Shown: positions 11,015 to 19,993, numbered from the stretch's first letter. The stretch is DNA of 64,000 nt from Shinella sp. CPCC 101442 (GCF_024704725.1 NZ_JALIQS010000003.1:496001-560000), one strand, 5' to 3'. Numbers and translations: made by a program. Notes: generated by a model from the letters alone, not told the origin.

Positions 11015-11824
11015 TTACATAATATCAAAATTATCCGACGTAAGAGCCAAGCCTTTGTTCAGGATTGCAAATTGAACCGCGACAGCGCGACCATTTCCAT
11101 CAGCATCGTAGTACAGGGCGCCAGTCTTGTTGTTATATATGACGCGATCAAATTCATCCTGAGCTTTTACCCCAATACGAAACTCTTCCTCAATAAGGGT
11201 GCCGAGACCGCCATGCGACCCCCGAAAGAACAGATGATCAAGGGAAATTACGTCGCTCTTCGCGGAAAAATCCGTAATCGTATCGATGTTTTTCTTGGAG
11301 GCCTTGGCATCAAAGACGAAGATATCGGCCCCGGCACCGCCGGTCAGCTTGTCCATTCCAGTTCCACCGAAGAGAACATCGTTCCCGGCGCCGGCCGCAA
11401 TAACATCATTGCCTCCACGTCCGCGAACGGTATCGTCCCCACCGAAAGCATCGATAACATCCGCACCCGATCCAAGCGTGATGTCATCATCGCCGGAAAA
11501 TATATTCTTGAAAATTTCGGCCTTGGAGTCTGCCGTATTCTTTCTGATAAGCGAAGAAATCAGCTTCGCGGACACATCCACTTCCGAAATATATAGCTTC
11601 CGATATGGACTGCTTACATAAACGCCTTCGACCGTACCGCCATTGAAAACTCCGGATTTCGTTGTCGACAGTCCTGTTCCAACAAAAGAAAGGAGGTCGT
11701 TATTATACCAGAAATTCGTTTCGACAGAATCTCTATACATATCATTGTGATCTCGATAGTTTTCCCAAATGAATGTTTTTTTATAGTTGAATCCATAAAT
11801 TGCATCGAGAATAAAATTCGCCAT
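11015..11824 (-). CDS. RTX-repeat calcium-binding protein
   Basis: 269-residue protein with an unrecognised N-terminal half (1-105, rich in Asn, Tyr and Phe) and about four glycine/aspartate nonapeptide repeats at roughly 110-170 (for example GSGADVIDA, GGDDTVRGR, GGNDVIAAG, GAGNDVLFG). A serralysin-type C-terminal region follows (ADIFVFDAKAS...DTITDFSAKSDVISLD). RTX repeats bind calcium and such proteins usually leave through type I secretion by a C-terminal signal. No type I exporter is encoded nearby. GAGGA precedes the ATG at 11824. The gene and its flanks are clearly more AT-rich than their neighbours, which suggests acquisition. Partner and function unknown. Confidence 0.82.
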   Translation of the reverse strand: MANFILDAIYGFNYKKTFIWENYRDHNDMYRDSVETNFWYNNDLLSFVGTGLSTTKSGVFNGGTVEGVYVSSPYRKLYISEVDVSAKLISSLIRKNTADSKAEIFKNIFSGDDDITLGSGADVIDAFGGDDTVRGRGGNDVIAAGAGNDVLFGGTGMDKLTGGAGADIFVFDAKASKKNIDTITDFSAKSDVISLDHLFFRGSHGGLGTLIEEEFRIGVKAQDEFDRVIYNNKTGALYYDADGNGRAVAVQFAILNKGLALTSDNFDIM

Positions 11825-12010
11825 TTCACGTCCTCATCAATGGCTTCGATGGAAATTCGAAGCTTGCCCAACCCGGATTGAAATTTAGATATAAGCAACA
11901 CCATCGTGTCAACGGGACTGAATGGAGCTCCGACAGTCTTTCTCAGGAGCTTCACCAATTCCGGAGAATTCGAGAAGACACCATGGGAAAAACCGCGAAC
12001 GAGGAAATTT

Positions 12011-12410
12011 TTGCCAGTTGGCCTGTAAGCCGGGTTCTGTATGGCTCCGGTTTGCACCGGAACGTGGCAGCCATTCATCTGGGACCGGACTTGCGCCCGG
12101 CCTCTTGCAACCCACCCGGATGACCGGCCCGGAAACAGGCTGGACCGCTTGCGCGGTCCGCGTCATCCCTATTCGGTTTTGCTCCCGGTGGGGTTTACCT
12201 TGCCGTCCATGTCGCCATGGCCGCGGTGGGCTCTTACCCCACCCTTTCACCCTTACCTTCCGAGGAAGGCGGTTTGCTTTCTGTGGCACTTTCCCTGGGG
12301 TCGCCCCCGCCGGACGTTATCCGGCACCGTGTTTCCGTGGAGCCCGGACTTTCCTCCCCCTGCGGCCTTTCGGCACTTGCAGAGCGCGGCTGCCCAGCCA
12401 ACTGGCAGGC
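12011..12410 (-). ncRNA. rnpB: RNase P RNA, bacterial class A
   Basis: Catalytic RNA of ribonuclease P, which matures tRNA 5' ends. On the minus strand the 5' region contains GAGGAAAGTCCGGGCTCC, the near-universal RNase P core. The middle carries the ACAG..AGCAAACCGCC segment and a GGTAAGGGTGAAAGGGTG block. The 3' end has ACAGAACCCGGCTTA. Helix P1 is formed by GCCAGTTGGC (complement of 12397-12406) pairing with GCCAACTGGC (complement of 12013-12022), which sets the ends to within a few bases. Length near 400 is normal for alphaproteobacteria. Confidence 0.95.
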
Positions 12411-12446
12411 GCTGACTAGCCCATAGCGAAGGGAAAGGCCAGAGCC

Positions 12447-13628
12447 TCAGCGGAAATGAACGGCAAAATCGGTCGCATAGTCCGGTTCGTCCATCCGGCC
12501 GCGAACCACGAGGTCGGCGCCGAGGCGGCCGATCTCGTCGGAACTCTTGGCCGCCATGCCGTTGCCCCCGGTGAGAAGCGCGATCCGCTCGCTCTCGACG
12601 AAGCCGGCATAGGGATAGCCGTGCTCCGTGAAGGTGGTGACGCAGGGCGCCGAAAGGAGACGCACGGGGTTCAGGTCCGGGATCGAGCGGGCCAGCAGGC
12701 GCTGGAGATGGACGATCGCACCGGGCGTGCCCGCCCCGCGGAACCAGTCGCGAATCGCCGACTCCTCGTCGATCTCGATGTCGGTCGGATCGCCGCCGAT
12801 CTTGAGATAGGAATGTCCGTCAGGATAGACGATCGGCGGCAGGAAATAGAAATGCTCCGAGGGATCGGCGCTCTCATCGATCCAGGACGGCATGTCGCGA
12901 TAGGCCTCCGCCTGCCCCGGCGTCAGCTGCGCCAGCACCACGGTACGCGCCTTGACGACGAGCGCCGGCACTATCGGCAACAACCCCGGATCCCGGGCAA
13001 AGCCGCCGGTCGCTACGAGCACGCGCCCACCCGTCACCGCGCCACCCGTCTTCAGCGCCACCGATACGCGGTCGCCGACCTCCGTCACGGATACGACATC
13101 CTCGAGAACGCAAACGCCGCCCGCCTTTTCGAAGCAGGCGACCTGCGCCGCAACAAGCTTTCGAGGATCGATATAGCCCGCGCCCTTCGCCTCGAACACG
13201 CCGGAGGATGTCTCCGGCAGGTCGAACCAGGGGAACTGGGCCCGCAGTCCGCCGCGATCGAGCACTGGAGCGTCGAGCTTGTGACGCCGGGCGACGGCTG
13301 CCACCGAGGTGATGTAGTCACCGCCGGCACGGCCGGTGATCAGGCAACCCGTCTCGCCGTAGAAGGTGATACCGCTTTCGGCTTCCAGGTCCCGGTAGCG
13401 GGCGATGGAGCGTTTGGCGAGCAGTGCCCAGTCCGGATCGCCATCGATGGTGCGGGTGATGCGGCCGCTGTCGTAGTGACTGGCGAAGACGCCATCGTGG
13501 GTCTTCCAGTCCGCCGGTTCTCCCCGGCCGACAAGCGCAGCGGATGCGCCCGTGCGGATGAGGTGGCGCGCTGCGGCCGCCCCCATCATGCCCCTGCCCA
13601 CGACGACGAAATCGAAATGCCGAACCAT
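12447..13628 (-). CDS. FAD-dependent oxidoreductase, DAO (sarcosine/N-methyl amino acid oxidase-like) family
   Basis: 393-residue member of the D-amino-acid-oxidase superfamily. The N-terminal dinucleotide fold is visible as FVVVGRGMMGAAAARHL (GxGxxG). FAD-contacting stretches follow (SHYDSGRITR, VLVATGGFA) and the C-terminal LLTGGNGMAAKSS matches the conserved GxGxG region of monomeric sarcosine and methyltryptophan oxidases. The reaction is likely oxidation of a secondary or N-methyl amine, but substrate cannot be read from sequence. It follows rnpB on the same strand and is flanked by an unrelated lytic transglycosylase. Confidence 0.8.
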   Translation of the reverse strand: MVRHFDFVVVGRGMMGAAAARHLIRTGASAALVGRGEPADWKTHDGVFASHYDSGRITRTIDGDPDWALLAKRSIARYRDLEAESGITFYGETGCLITGRAGGDYITSVAAVARRHKLDAPVLDRGGLRAQFPWFDLPETSSGVFEAKGAGYIDPRKLVAAQVACFEKAGGVCVLEDVVSVTEVGDRVSVALKTGGAVTGGRVLVATGGFARDPGLLPIVPALVVKARTVVLAQLTPGQAEAYRDMPSWIDESADPSEHFYFLPPIVYPDGHSYLKIGGDPTDIEIDEESAIRDWFRGAGTPGAIVHLQRLLARSIPDLNPVRLLSAPCVTTFTEHGYPYAGFVESERIALLTGGNGMAAKSSDEIGRLGADLVVRGRMDEPDYATDFAVHFR

Positions 13629-13696
13629 GCTTCACCTCATGTTTTGGAGGCATGGATAGCATGGCACGGTTTCGAATCCAGCCTGCGAGAAACCAC

Positions 13697-14395
13697 TCAG
13701 TCGATAATGCTCTGCACCTTGCCGCAATAGCGCTTCGAGACCGGGTTCATGCGCTTGGCGCCGTGGCCGGCATTGTATTTGAGGATCGTGCCGCAGGTCG
13801 TACCGCCACCGAGATCATGCGCCATGGCAAGATACTTCATGCCGAACTTGATGTTCGTTTCCGGATCGTAGAGCCCCTTGGCGTTGCCGCGATACCCCAT
13901 CATGCGCGCCGTCGCCGGCTTGATCTGCATGAGGCCGATTTCACCGGCGCTGCCGCGTGCCTTCGGGTTGAAATTGCTCTCGACGCGCACGACCGCATGG
14001 GCAAGATCGACCGGAACACCATAGGTCTTCGCATAGGTCTGGATGAGGCTGGAATAGCCCGCCGACTTGACGGCGTTCGTCAAAGGGTTCTCAGCCCTCG
14101 GGAATCCGGCGGTGCTCTTATAGGTCTTCAACTTGCCCACCACGACGCCGTCCTTTTCGATGACGGCCTTGCGCTTGTTGCGGTTGCCCGCGGTCTTGCG
14201 GGACTTCTGCTTGCTTGAGACCTTGGCCTTGCTCGTCCTCTCAGCCTTGGCTTTCACCGGGGTCTTGACCACGGGCTGGGATGCCAGGCGGGGACTTTGC
14301 GTTTGGATCCTTTCAGAGGCTGCATGCACCATGCCAGCGGAAAAAATGGACACACAAAAGCAGGCCGCGCTGAGGGCAGCAACAAGTCTTCTCAT
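13697..14395 (-). CDS. Secreted lytic transglycosylase (SLT/GH23)
   Basis: 232-residue exported protein that should cleave peptidoglycan glycan strands. A signal peptide (MRRLVAALSAACFCVSIFS) is followed by a Lys-rich linker (about 45-80) and a lysozyme-like SLT domain from about 110. Motif ES is at 139-140 within AVVRVESNFNP, followed by GLMQIKPATARMMGY, matching the GH23 catalytic Glu and GLMQ signature. The basic linker may hold it to the wall. Conserved in rhizobia next to the amidase gene. Confidence 0.9.
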   Translation of the reverse strand: MRRLVAALSAACFCVSIFSAGMVHAASERIQTQSPRLASQPVVKTPVKAKAERTSKAKVSSKQKSRKTAGNRNKRKAVIEKDGVVVGKLKTYKSTAGFPRAENPLTNAVKSAGYSSLIQTYAKTYGVPVDLAHAVVRVESNFNPKARGSAGEIGLMQIKPATARMMGYRGNAKGLYDPETNIKFGMKYLAMAHDLGGGTTCGTILKYNAGHGAKRMNPVSKRYCGKVQSIID

Positions 14396-14620
14396 CTAGT
14401 TTCAGTCTCCAAAAGGCGCAAAGGCGATGCCTTTGGGGGCGGCATTTCAAGCCGCGCACCCTGCGCTAACGTCGTAATCCTCGTTGATTGCGATCAGGCC
14501 CTGACCGCATGTTGCGCTGCAACGAACGCAGATGGAAAAGACATGCCCAATCGGGTGAGGATGTGGCGAAGTGGTAAACTTCTGTTACAAAGCGTAATAT
14601 TCGAATATACGCAGAGAGCG

Positions 14621-15385
14621 TCACGCACCCAGTCGCGGCAGCGCGGAAAGCAGCCGATGCAGCGTGTCGATGGTCGAAAAATCGGCGATGCCATCGACCT
14701 TTTCCGGCCGGAAATGACGCTGGAAAGCGGCAACGTCGCCTTCCGTTCTTTCCGAATAAATCCCATCGATTTCAGTGCCATAGCCATAGAGCGACAGCAT
14801 GGTCTGCAGGGCCTCGACCGGCTTGCCGGCATCCCCCCGCTGGAAGAAGCGCCCACCCGCTATGGGAGACGGCTCCACCCAGTGCCCGACGCCCGCCTTG
14901 TGCAGGCGGCCCCACGGGAATTTTTCACCCGGATCAACCTTGCGAACGGGGGCCACATCGCTGTGCGCCAGCACCCTTTCGGGGGCAATTCCCCACCTCT
15001 CGCCACAATTGAGACACAGTTCGACGACCGCCTGGATCTGCTCTTCGGGGAAATCCGGCAGTCCGCCGGGATGGCCGGGATTGGCGATCTCGATCCCGAT
15101 CGAGGCAGAATTGATATCGGCCTCACCCTTCCAGAAGCTCTTGCCGGCGTGCCAGGCGCGATCCTTCTCGCGCACGAGCTGCTCGACACGTCCGTCTTCA
15201 TGCACGAAGTAATGACAGGAAACCTGGCTTTCCGGCGCACAGAGCCATTTCAGCGCGCCGTCCGCCGTTGCCATGCCGGTATAATGCAGGAGGAGGATAT
15301 CGGGAGAGCGTCCGCCCACCCGCTCGCCGAAATTCGGCGACGGCGCGGGGGTCGCGCCGGAATAGTCACATGTGAATGCGCTCAT
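14621..15385 (-). CDS. N-acetylmuramoyl-L-alanine amidase, AmpD-like, with peptidoglycan-binding domain
   Basis: 254-residue zinc amidase that removes stem peptides from muramic acid. Amidase_2 domain at about 25-165: zinc ligands fit His34 (LLLHYTG), His141 (LAHSDVAP) and Asp151 (KVDPGEKFPW). A PG_binding_1 domain follows at about 185-250 (VEALQTMLSLYGYGTEIDGIYSERTEGDVAAFQ). There is no obvious signal peptide, so it could act as a cytoplasmic recycling AmpD or leave by another route. Its start overlaps the stop of the TerB/DnaJ gene by four bases, so the two are co-translated. Confidence 0.9.
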   Translation of the reverse strand: MSAFTCDYSGATPAPSPNFGERVGGRSPDILLLHYTGMATADGALKWLCAPESQVSCHYFVHEDGRVEQLVREKDRAWHAGKSFWKGEADINSASIGIEIANPGHPGGLPDFPEEQIQAVVELCLNCGERWGIAPERVLAHSDVAPVRKVDPGEKFPWGRLHKAGVGHWVEPSPIAGGRFFQRGDAGKPVEALQTMLSLYGYGTEIDGIYSERTEGDVAAFQRHFRPEKVDGIADFSTIDTLHRLLSALPRLGA

Positions 15386-16122
15386 GCGGCGCAGCGTTCC
15401 TTCTCGATCGCCTCATAGGCGGCATTGAGCGCGGCCATGCGGTCGTTCGCGATCTGATGGAATTCGGCCGGCACGCCACGGGCCACCAGCCTGTCAGGAT
15501 GGTGTTCCGAGGCGAGCACGCGATAGCGCTTGCGGATATCCGCGAAGTCGTCGCTCGGTTTGACACCGAGAACCTTGTAGGGGTCGCGGCCGCTGACATG
15601 CACATGGCGCGCGGTAATCTGCTCGAAGCGCTCGTCCACCATGCCGAAAATCTCGGCGACGCGGCCGAGGAACGCCATTTCGTTTTCGTGGATGAGACCA
15701 TCGGCCTTGGCGATGTGGAACAGGCCATCGACGATATCCTCGAGGATCGGGCAGTTCTTCTCGCAGGAGACGCAGAGCGCCTTCATCTTCTCAGCATAGG
15801 CCTCGTAGCCCGCAACGTCCTGCCGCGCGAGATTATAGAGCCGGGCGACATTGGCCGCCTGATTGTCGGGATACTTGAAGATATCCTTGAAGGCATCGAC
15901 CTCGGCCGTCGTGACGATGCCGTCGGCCTTCGCCATCTTGGCGGAAAGCGCGATCATCGCGACCGAAAAGGCAACCTGCCGGCGTGTTTCCGGGTCACCC
16001 TCAAAGAGGGTGCGCACGGCCTCGACCACGCCGGACAGCACATTGCTGGCGGCATCGGAGACCATGCCGACAAGGCGATCCCATACGGCACTGATGAAGC
16101 AGCTTGGCGAATTTTGGAACAT
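15382..16122 (-). CDS. TerB-like / DnaJ-domain protein (DjlA-like)
   Basis: 246-residue protein from ATG 16122. It has a TerB-type helical domain at about 45-160 (AFSVAMIALSAKMAKADGIVT, then HIAKADGLIHENEMAFL) and a C-terminal J domain (DPYKVLGVKPS...) with the Hsp70-activating HPD triad at 208-210. This is the DjlA arrangement, a DnaK co-chaperone, but without an evident N-terminal membrane anchor. A TTG start at 16158 would add 12 residues. Coupling to the downstream amidase by a 4-base overlap suggests a shared envelope-related role. Confidence 0.88.
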   Translation of the reverse strand: MFQNSPSCFISAVWDRLVGMVSDAASNVLSGVVEAVRTLFEGDPETRRQVAFSVAMIALSAKMAKADGIVTTAEVDAFKDIFKYPDNQAANVARLYNLARQDVAGYEAYAEKMKALCVSCEKNCPILEDIVDGLFHIAKADGLIHENEMAFLGRVAEIFGMVDERFEQITARHVHVSGRDPYKVLGVKPSDDFADIRKRYRVLASEHHPDRLVARGVPAEFHQIANDRMAALNAAYEAIEKERCAA

Positions 16123-16403
16123 AAGGTGATTTTGATCAGACAATTGCAGGGAAAGCAAGGCATGGAAAGTCGGATTTCAGCCCTATGCCGAAATTTTGAT
16201 GCCCCTCAATAGATGGGGCGATGGCATTTCGGATTGCCACGCCATCCCTCCCGCCCGAACCGGGGAATGACTGGTACGAGTTCCGAGTGCTGAAAGCGAA
16301 CGGAGGAACAAAGAGGTGGAAAACCATCTCGCACCGTCATTTAAATGCCGTATGATTTCCGCTAGAGAGTGCGCGCGTTTCGAGGAATCCCTGAGGAGGA
16401 ACT

Positions 16404-17618
16404 ATGCCTAAGCAGAAAGTCGCAATGCTGACCGCCGGCGGGCTCGCGCCCTGTCTGTCGTCCGCCGTCGGAGGCCTCATCGAACGCTACAGCGATGTTG
16501 CGCCCGATATCGAACTCGTCGCCTATCGCTCCGGCTACCAGGGCCTGCTCCTGGCCGACCGCATCGAGATCACCAGCGACATGCGCGAAAAGGCGCCCCT
16601 CCTCCACCGCTACGGCGGCTCGCCGATCGGCAACAGCCGCGTGAAGCTGACCAACGCCGCCGACTGCGTCAAGCGCGGCCTCGTCAAGGAAGGCGAAAAC
16701 CCGCTGCGCGTCGCGGCCGAGCGGCTCGCCAAGGACGGCATCACCATCCTGCACACGATCGGCGGCGACGACACCAACACGACGGCGGCCGACCTTGCCG
16801 CCTATCTCGGCGCCAATGGCTACAATCTCACCGTCGTCGGCCTGCCGAAGACTGTCGACAACGACGTCGTGCCGATCCGCCAGTCGCTCGGCGCCTGGAC
16901 GGCCGCCGAAGTCGGCGCCGGCTTCTTCGACCATGTCAGCAACGAGCAGAGCGCCGCGCCGAAAACCCTCGTCGTGCATGAGGTGATGGGTCGCCACTGC
17001 GGCTGGCTCACCGCCGCCACCGCGCGTGCCTATATCCAGAAGACCGATAGCAACGAATATGTCGACGGCTTCATGATGAACAAGCAGTTGAAGAACATCG
17101 ACGGCCTCTACCTGCCGGAGCTGGACTTCAACCTGGAGACCGAGGCCGAGCGCCTCAAGGGTGTCATGGAGCGCGCCGGCTTCGTCACCCTCTTCGTTTC
17201 GGAGGGCGCCTGCCTCGACGCCATCGTCGCCGAGCGGGAAGCCGCGGGCGAGACCGTCAAGCGCGATGCCTTCGGCCATGTGAAGATCGACACGATCAAT
17301 GTCGGCAACTGGTTCACCAAGCAGTTCGGCGCACTCCTCGGCGCAGAACGCTCCATGGTACAGAAATCGGGCTACTACGCCCGCTCCGCACCGGCCAACC
17401 GCGATGACCTACGCCTCATCCAGAGCATGACCGACCTTGCCGTCGAAAGCGCGCTGAACAAGGTTTCCGGCGTCACCGGCCATGACGAAGGTCAGGGCGG
17501 CAAGCTGCGCACCATCGAGTTCCCGCGCATCAAGGGCGGCAAACATTTCGACACCTCGGCAAAATGGTTCGGCGAGGTGATGGATACGATCGGCCAGAAG
17601 TGGAAGCCGGCAGCGTAA
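16404..17618 (+). CDS. pfp: Pyrophosphate--fructose-6-phosphate 1-phosphotransferase
   Basis: 404-residue phosphofructokinase-family enzyme interconverting fructose-6-phosphate and fructose-1,6-bisphosphate. GGDD at 120-123 has Asp where ATP-dependent enzymes have Gly, and PKTVDND at 148-154 has the Lys diagnostic of pyrophosphate use. The reaction is therefore probably reversible and PPi-linked. A strong ribosome-binding site (GAGGAGGA) precedes ATG 16404. It is a single-gene unit bounded by its own promoter region and a strong terminator. Rhizobiaceae rely mainly on the Entner-Doudoroff route, so it may serve gluconeogenic or pentose flux. Confidence 0.94.
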   Translation: MPKQKVAMLTAGGLAPCLSSAVGGLIERYSDVAPDIELVAYRSGYQGLLLADRIEITSDMREKAPLLHRYGGSPIGNSRVKLTNAADCVKRGLVKEGENPLRVAAERLAKDGITILHTIGGDDTNTTAADLAAYLGANGYNLTVVGLPKTVDNDVVPIRQSLGAWTAAEVGAGFFDHVSNEQSAAPKTLVVHEVMGRHCGWLTAATARAYIQKTDSNEYVDGFMMNKQLKNIDGLYLPELDFNLETEAERLKGVMERAGFVTLFVSEGACLDAIVAEREAAGETVKRDAFGHVKIDTINVGNWFTKQFGALLGAERSMVQKSGYYARSAPANRDDLRLIQSMTDLAVESALNKVSGVTGHDEGQGGKLRTIEFPRIKGGKHFDTSAKWFGEVMDTIGQKWKPAA

Positions 17619-17652
17619 ATCCCGCTTGACGGCAAAAATTTGCAATGGCTTG

Positions 17653-17686
17653 CTCCCCGGATCGACATCGATCCGGGGAGTTTTTT
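17653..17686 (+). terminator. Rho-independent terminator of pfp that contains the lysE ribosome-binding site
   Basis: A perfect 13-bp stem (17653-17665 with 17668-17680, two-base loop) is followed by six T residues at 17681-17686. The next gene's ATG is at 17687. Thus GGGGAG at the base of the 3' arm is its only Shine-Dalgarno and the T-tract is the spacer. Confidence 0.9.
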
Positions 17687-18316
17687 ATGTCCTTCGAACA
17701 TTGGCTTGCCTTCGCCGCCGCATCCGCCGTGATGCTCGCCATTCCCGGCCCGACGATCCTGCTCGTGATCTCCTATGCGCTCGGCCACGGTCGCAAGACG
17801 GCCGGCGCCACGGTCGCCGGTGTGGCGCTCGGCGATTTTACCGCCATGACCGCCTCCATGCTCGGCCTCGGCGCGCTGCTTGCCACCTCGGCGGCAATCT
17901 TCACCGTGCTGAAATGGGTGGGGGCCGCCTATCTCATCTGGCTCGGCATCAAGCTCTGGCGCGCGCCCGTCTCGGCTGGGGCGGAAGGCGAAGCGCCCGC
18001 GGAGGAAAAGCCTTTCCGCATCTTCGCCCATGCCTATGTGGTAACGGCGCTGAACCCCAAGAGCATCGTCTTCTTCGTCGCCTTCCTGCCGCAGTTCCTC
18101 GACCTCTCGCAGCCGGTTCTGCCGCAGATGGTGATCTTCGAAATCACCTTCCTCGTGCTCGCCACGTTGAACGCCTTTTCCTACGCGCTTCTCGCCTCCG
18201 CCGCACGCAAAACCATCCGCAAACCCTCGGTTCAGAAGGTCGTCAACCGCACCGGCGGCACGCTTTTGATCGGCGCGGGATTGCTCACCGCCGGCCTCAA
18301 GCGGGCGGCGGCGTGA
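17687..18316 (+). CDS. LysE/RhtB-family amino acid exporter
   Basis: 209-residue inner-membrane protein with about six hydrophobic segments and the family N-terminal signature AIPGPTILLVISYALGHGRK. LysE/RhtB proteins export amino acids or homoserine lactone-like solutes; the substrate here is unknown. ATG 17687 directly abuts the U-tract of the pfp terminator, and GGGGAG in that hairpin lies six bases upstream. A start at 17645 would put the hairpin inside the coding region and has no family support. Confidence 0.9.
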   Translation: MSFEHWLAFAAASAVMLAIPGPTILLVISYALGHGRKTAGATVAGVALGDFTAMTASMLGLGALLATSAAIFTVLKWVGAAYLIWLGIKLWRAPVSAGAEGEAPAEEKPFRIFAHAYVVTALNPKSIVFFVAFLPQFLDLSQPVLPQMVIFEITFLVLATLNAFSYALLASAARKTIRKPSVQKVVNRTGGTLLIGAGLLTAGLKRAAA

Positions 18317-18447
18317 CGCATCGGTAAGTCTGCGGGTTGCCGCTTTCGGCCTGATCGGTTATGAGCGGGATACGGCCACGGCCGATTGATTTGCAAAAGC
18401 GAGGGCGTTCCGGCGCCCTACCCCCCAGCAAACCGAGAGCGACGACC

Positions 18448-19383
18448 ATGGCTGATACCACCGTTTCCCGTCCGGCACGCATTGCCACGCTTGCCTGCGC
18501 CGGCCTTCTTGTGACGCTTGCCGGCTGCGCCAGCGTTGCCGACGACGCAACGACGGCGCGAACGGTGAAGCCGACATCCACGACGACCACGGATCTGGCC
18601 GCTGCCGACGGTACGACGACCGAAGTCGCCTATGCCGCTCTGCCGGCCGCGAAGCCCGGCACGGAAAACACCGCACAAGCCCTGCCGACGCCGATCGTCG
18701 TCGCAGCGGGCGAGGCCGCCGGTGCGGTTCCGGTCTCGGCCCTTGCCGAAGCCAAGACGATGACGGGCGCTGCGGCAGCGACCGCCGCCCTCGCCGGCAA
18801 TACAGTCGAGGTGGCGAGCGCCGAAACCGCGGCAACGCAAACCTATGACACCGTGATCGGCGTTTCGGTCATGGAGCCGGGTTTCGACAGCGGTGAGCCC
18901 GAGGGCCTCGAACAGCTTGTTGCCACACACAAGATCGTACCGATGGCCAAGCCCGCCGTAATCAGCAACGCGGTTCTGACGACAGAAACGCGCCTGATGG
19001 TGCCGCAGGCCGAGCAGCCCTTCAAGAAATCCGGCACGCCGATCGATGCGCTGATCACCAAATATGCAAGCCTCTACGGCATTCCGGAATCGCTGCTGCA
19101 CCGCGTCGTGAAGCGTGAAAGCACCTACAATCCGCGGGCGTTCAATCGCGGTCACTACGGTCTGATGCAGATCAAGTATTCGACGGCCAAGAGCATGGGC
19201 TTCGAAGGCCCGGCTGAAGGCCTGTTCGACGCCGAGACGAACATCAAATATGCTGGCAAGTATCTGCGCGGTGCCTGGATGGTTGCGGACGACAAGAACG
19301 ACGGCGCCGTGCGCCTCTATGCGGCCGGCTATTATTATCACGCCAAGCGCAAGGGTCTGCTCGACGAGACCGGCCTGCGTTAA
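18448..19383 (+). CDS. Lytic transglycosylase lipoprotein (SLT/GH23)
   Basis: 311-residue predicted outer-membrane lipoprotein. The lipobox is LAGC with Cys27 as acylation site. A long Ala/Thr-rich low-complexity stretch (30-190) leads to an SLT domain from about 196: ES at 224-225 in VVKRESTYNPRAF and HYGLMQIKYSTAKSMGF are the catalytic Glu and GLMQ signatures. The disordered linker probably spans the gap to the peptidoglycan layer. ATG 18448 was chosen because it places the signal sequence correctly; an earlier in-frame start at 18361 does not. Confidence 0.9.
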   Translation: MADTTVSRPARIATLACAGLLVTLAGCASVADDATTARTVKPTSTTTTDLAAADGTTTEVAYAALPAAKPGTENTAQALPTPIVVAAGEAAGAVPVSALAEAKTMTGAAAATAALAGNTVEVASAETAATQTYDTVIGVSVMEPGFDSGEPEGLEQLVATHKIVPMAKPAVISNAVLTTETRLMVPQAEQPFKKSGTPIDALITKYASLYGIPESLLHRVVKRESTYNPRAFNRGHYGLMQIKYSTAKSMGFEGPAEGLFDAETNIKYAGKYLRGAWMVADDKNDGAVRLYAAGYYYHAKRKGLLDETGLR

Positions 19384-19405
19384 GCCGGTCTTCGCCTAAA
19401 CGCTT

Positions 19406-19993
19406 TCACCGCGCCGGCTTCAGCCAGAACGACATCGGTTTTTCCGTCTCGCCAGCTTCCCCGATATCCTGCCAGGCAAGCATCGTGCGCAAATCCACGC
19501 GGTGCGCATAACCGCGTTTGCTCCAGAATTCGTCAAGCGGCACATAGTCGGCTGGACGGAGCAGGTGATGGCTCGGGCGCTCGACGGCACAGAAAGCGCA
19601 CCAGTCGAACCGGCCGAGTCGACGCGCATAGGCCTCTCGCTCCTCGAAGAAACGCACGCCGAGCCCCCTGCCCCGATAAGTCGACAGCAGCACGGATTCG
19701 CCGAAATAGAAGACGGTTGCCGGATCGATGCCCGCGGTCACGAACGGCACCTTGAAGACATCGGAGGCGTCCGTCATCGGCACACCCGTCGAGGCTCCGA
19801 CGATCGTCTCGCCGTCGAGCGCCAGCACGAAGAGGCTTTCGGGCGATTGCGCATAGGTCGCGAGATAGGAGGCCTCATAGTCCTCGCTGCCTTCGTAGAG
19901 GTACGGAAAGGCGCGGAAGACGGTGGTGCGCAGGCGCGCGAGGTCGGCGATATGCGGCGTCACCGCTTCTCCATGGACAATCTTGATCTGCAT
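19406..19993 (-). CDS. GNAT family N-acetyltransferase
   Basis: 195-residue acetyltransferase. The acetyl-CoA loop is visible as STYRGRGLGVRFFEERE (R-x-x-G-x-G type) around residues 104-119, followed by a conserved-looking CAFCAVERPSHHLLRP segment and a C-terminal KPMSFWLKPA. The acceptor is unknown. Convergent with the transglycosylase gene. Confidence 0.85.
   Translation of the reverse strand: MQIKIVHGEAVTPHIADLARLRTTVFRAFPYLYEGSEDYEASYLATYAQSPESLFVLALDGETIVGASTGVPMTDASDVFKVPFVTAGIDPATVFYFGESVLLSTYRGRGLGVRFFEEREAYARRLGRFDWCAFCAVERPSHHLLRPADYVPLDEFWSKRGYAHRVDLRTMLAWQDIGEAGETEKPMSFWLKPAR

Noticed and set aside
10794-11075. Possible 93-residue plus-strand gene in the dcw/RTX gap
   Set aside because: No ribosome-binding site, low-complexity basic peptide, crosses the RTX terminator hairpin and runs into the RTX gene.
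11614-12078. Minus-strand frame overlapping the RTX N-terminus and rnpB
   Set aside because: Starts within the RNase P RNA gene and overlaps a supported RTX gene in a different frame.
14597-14608. Palindrome ATATTCGAATAT near the amidase stop
   Set aside because: Single 12-bp AT-rich palindrome without partner sites or promoter context; could be chance.
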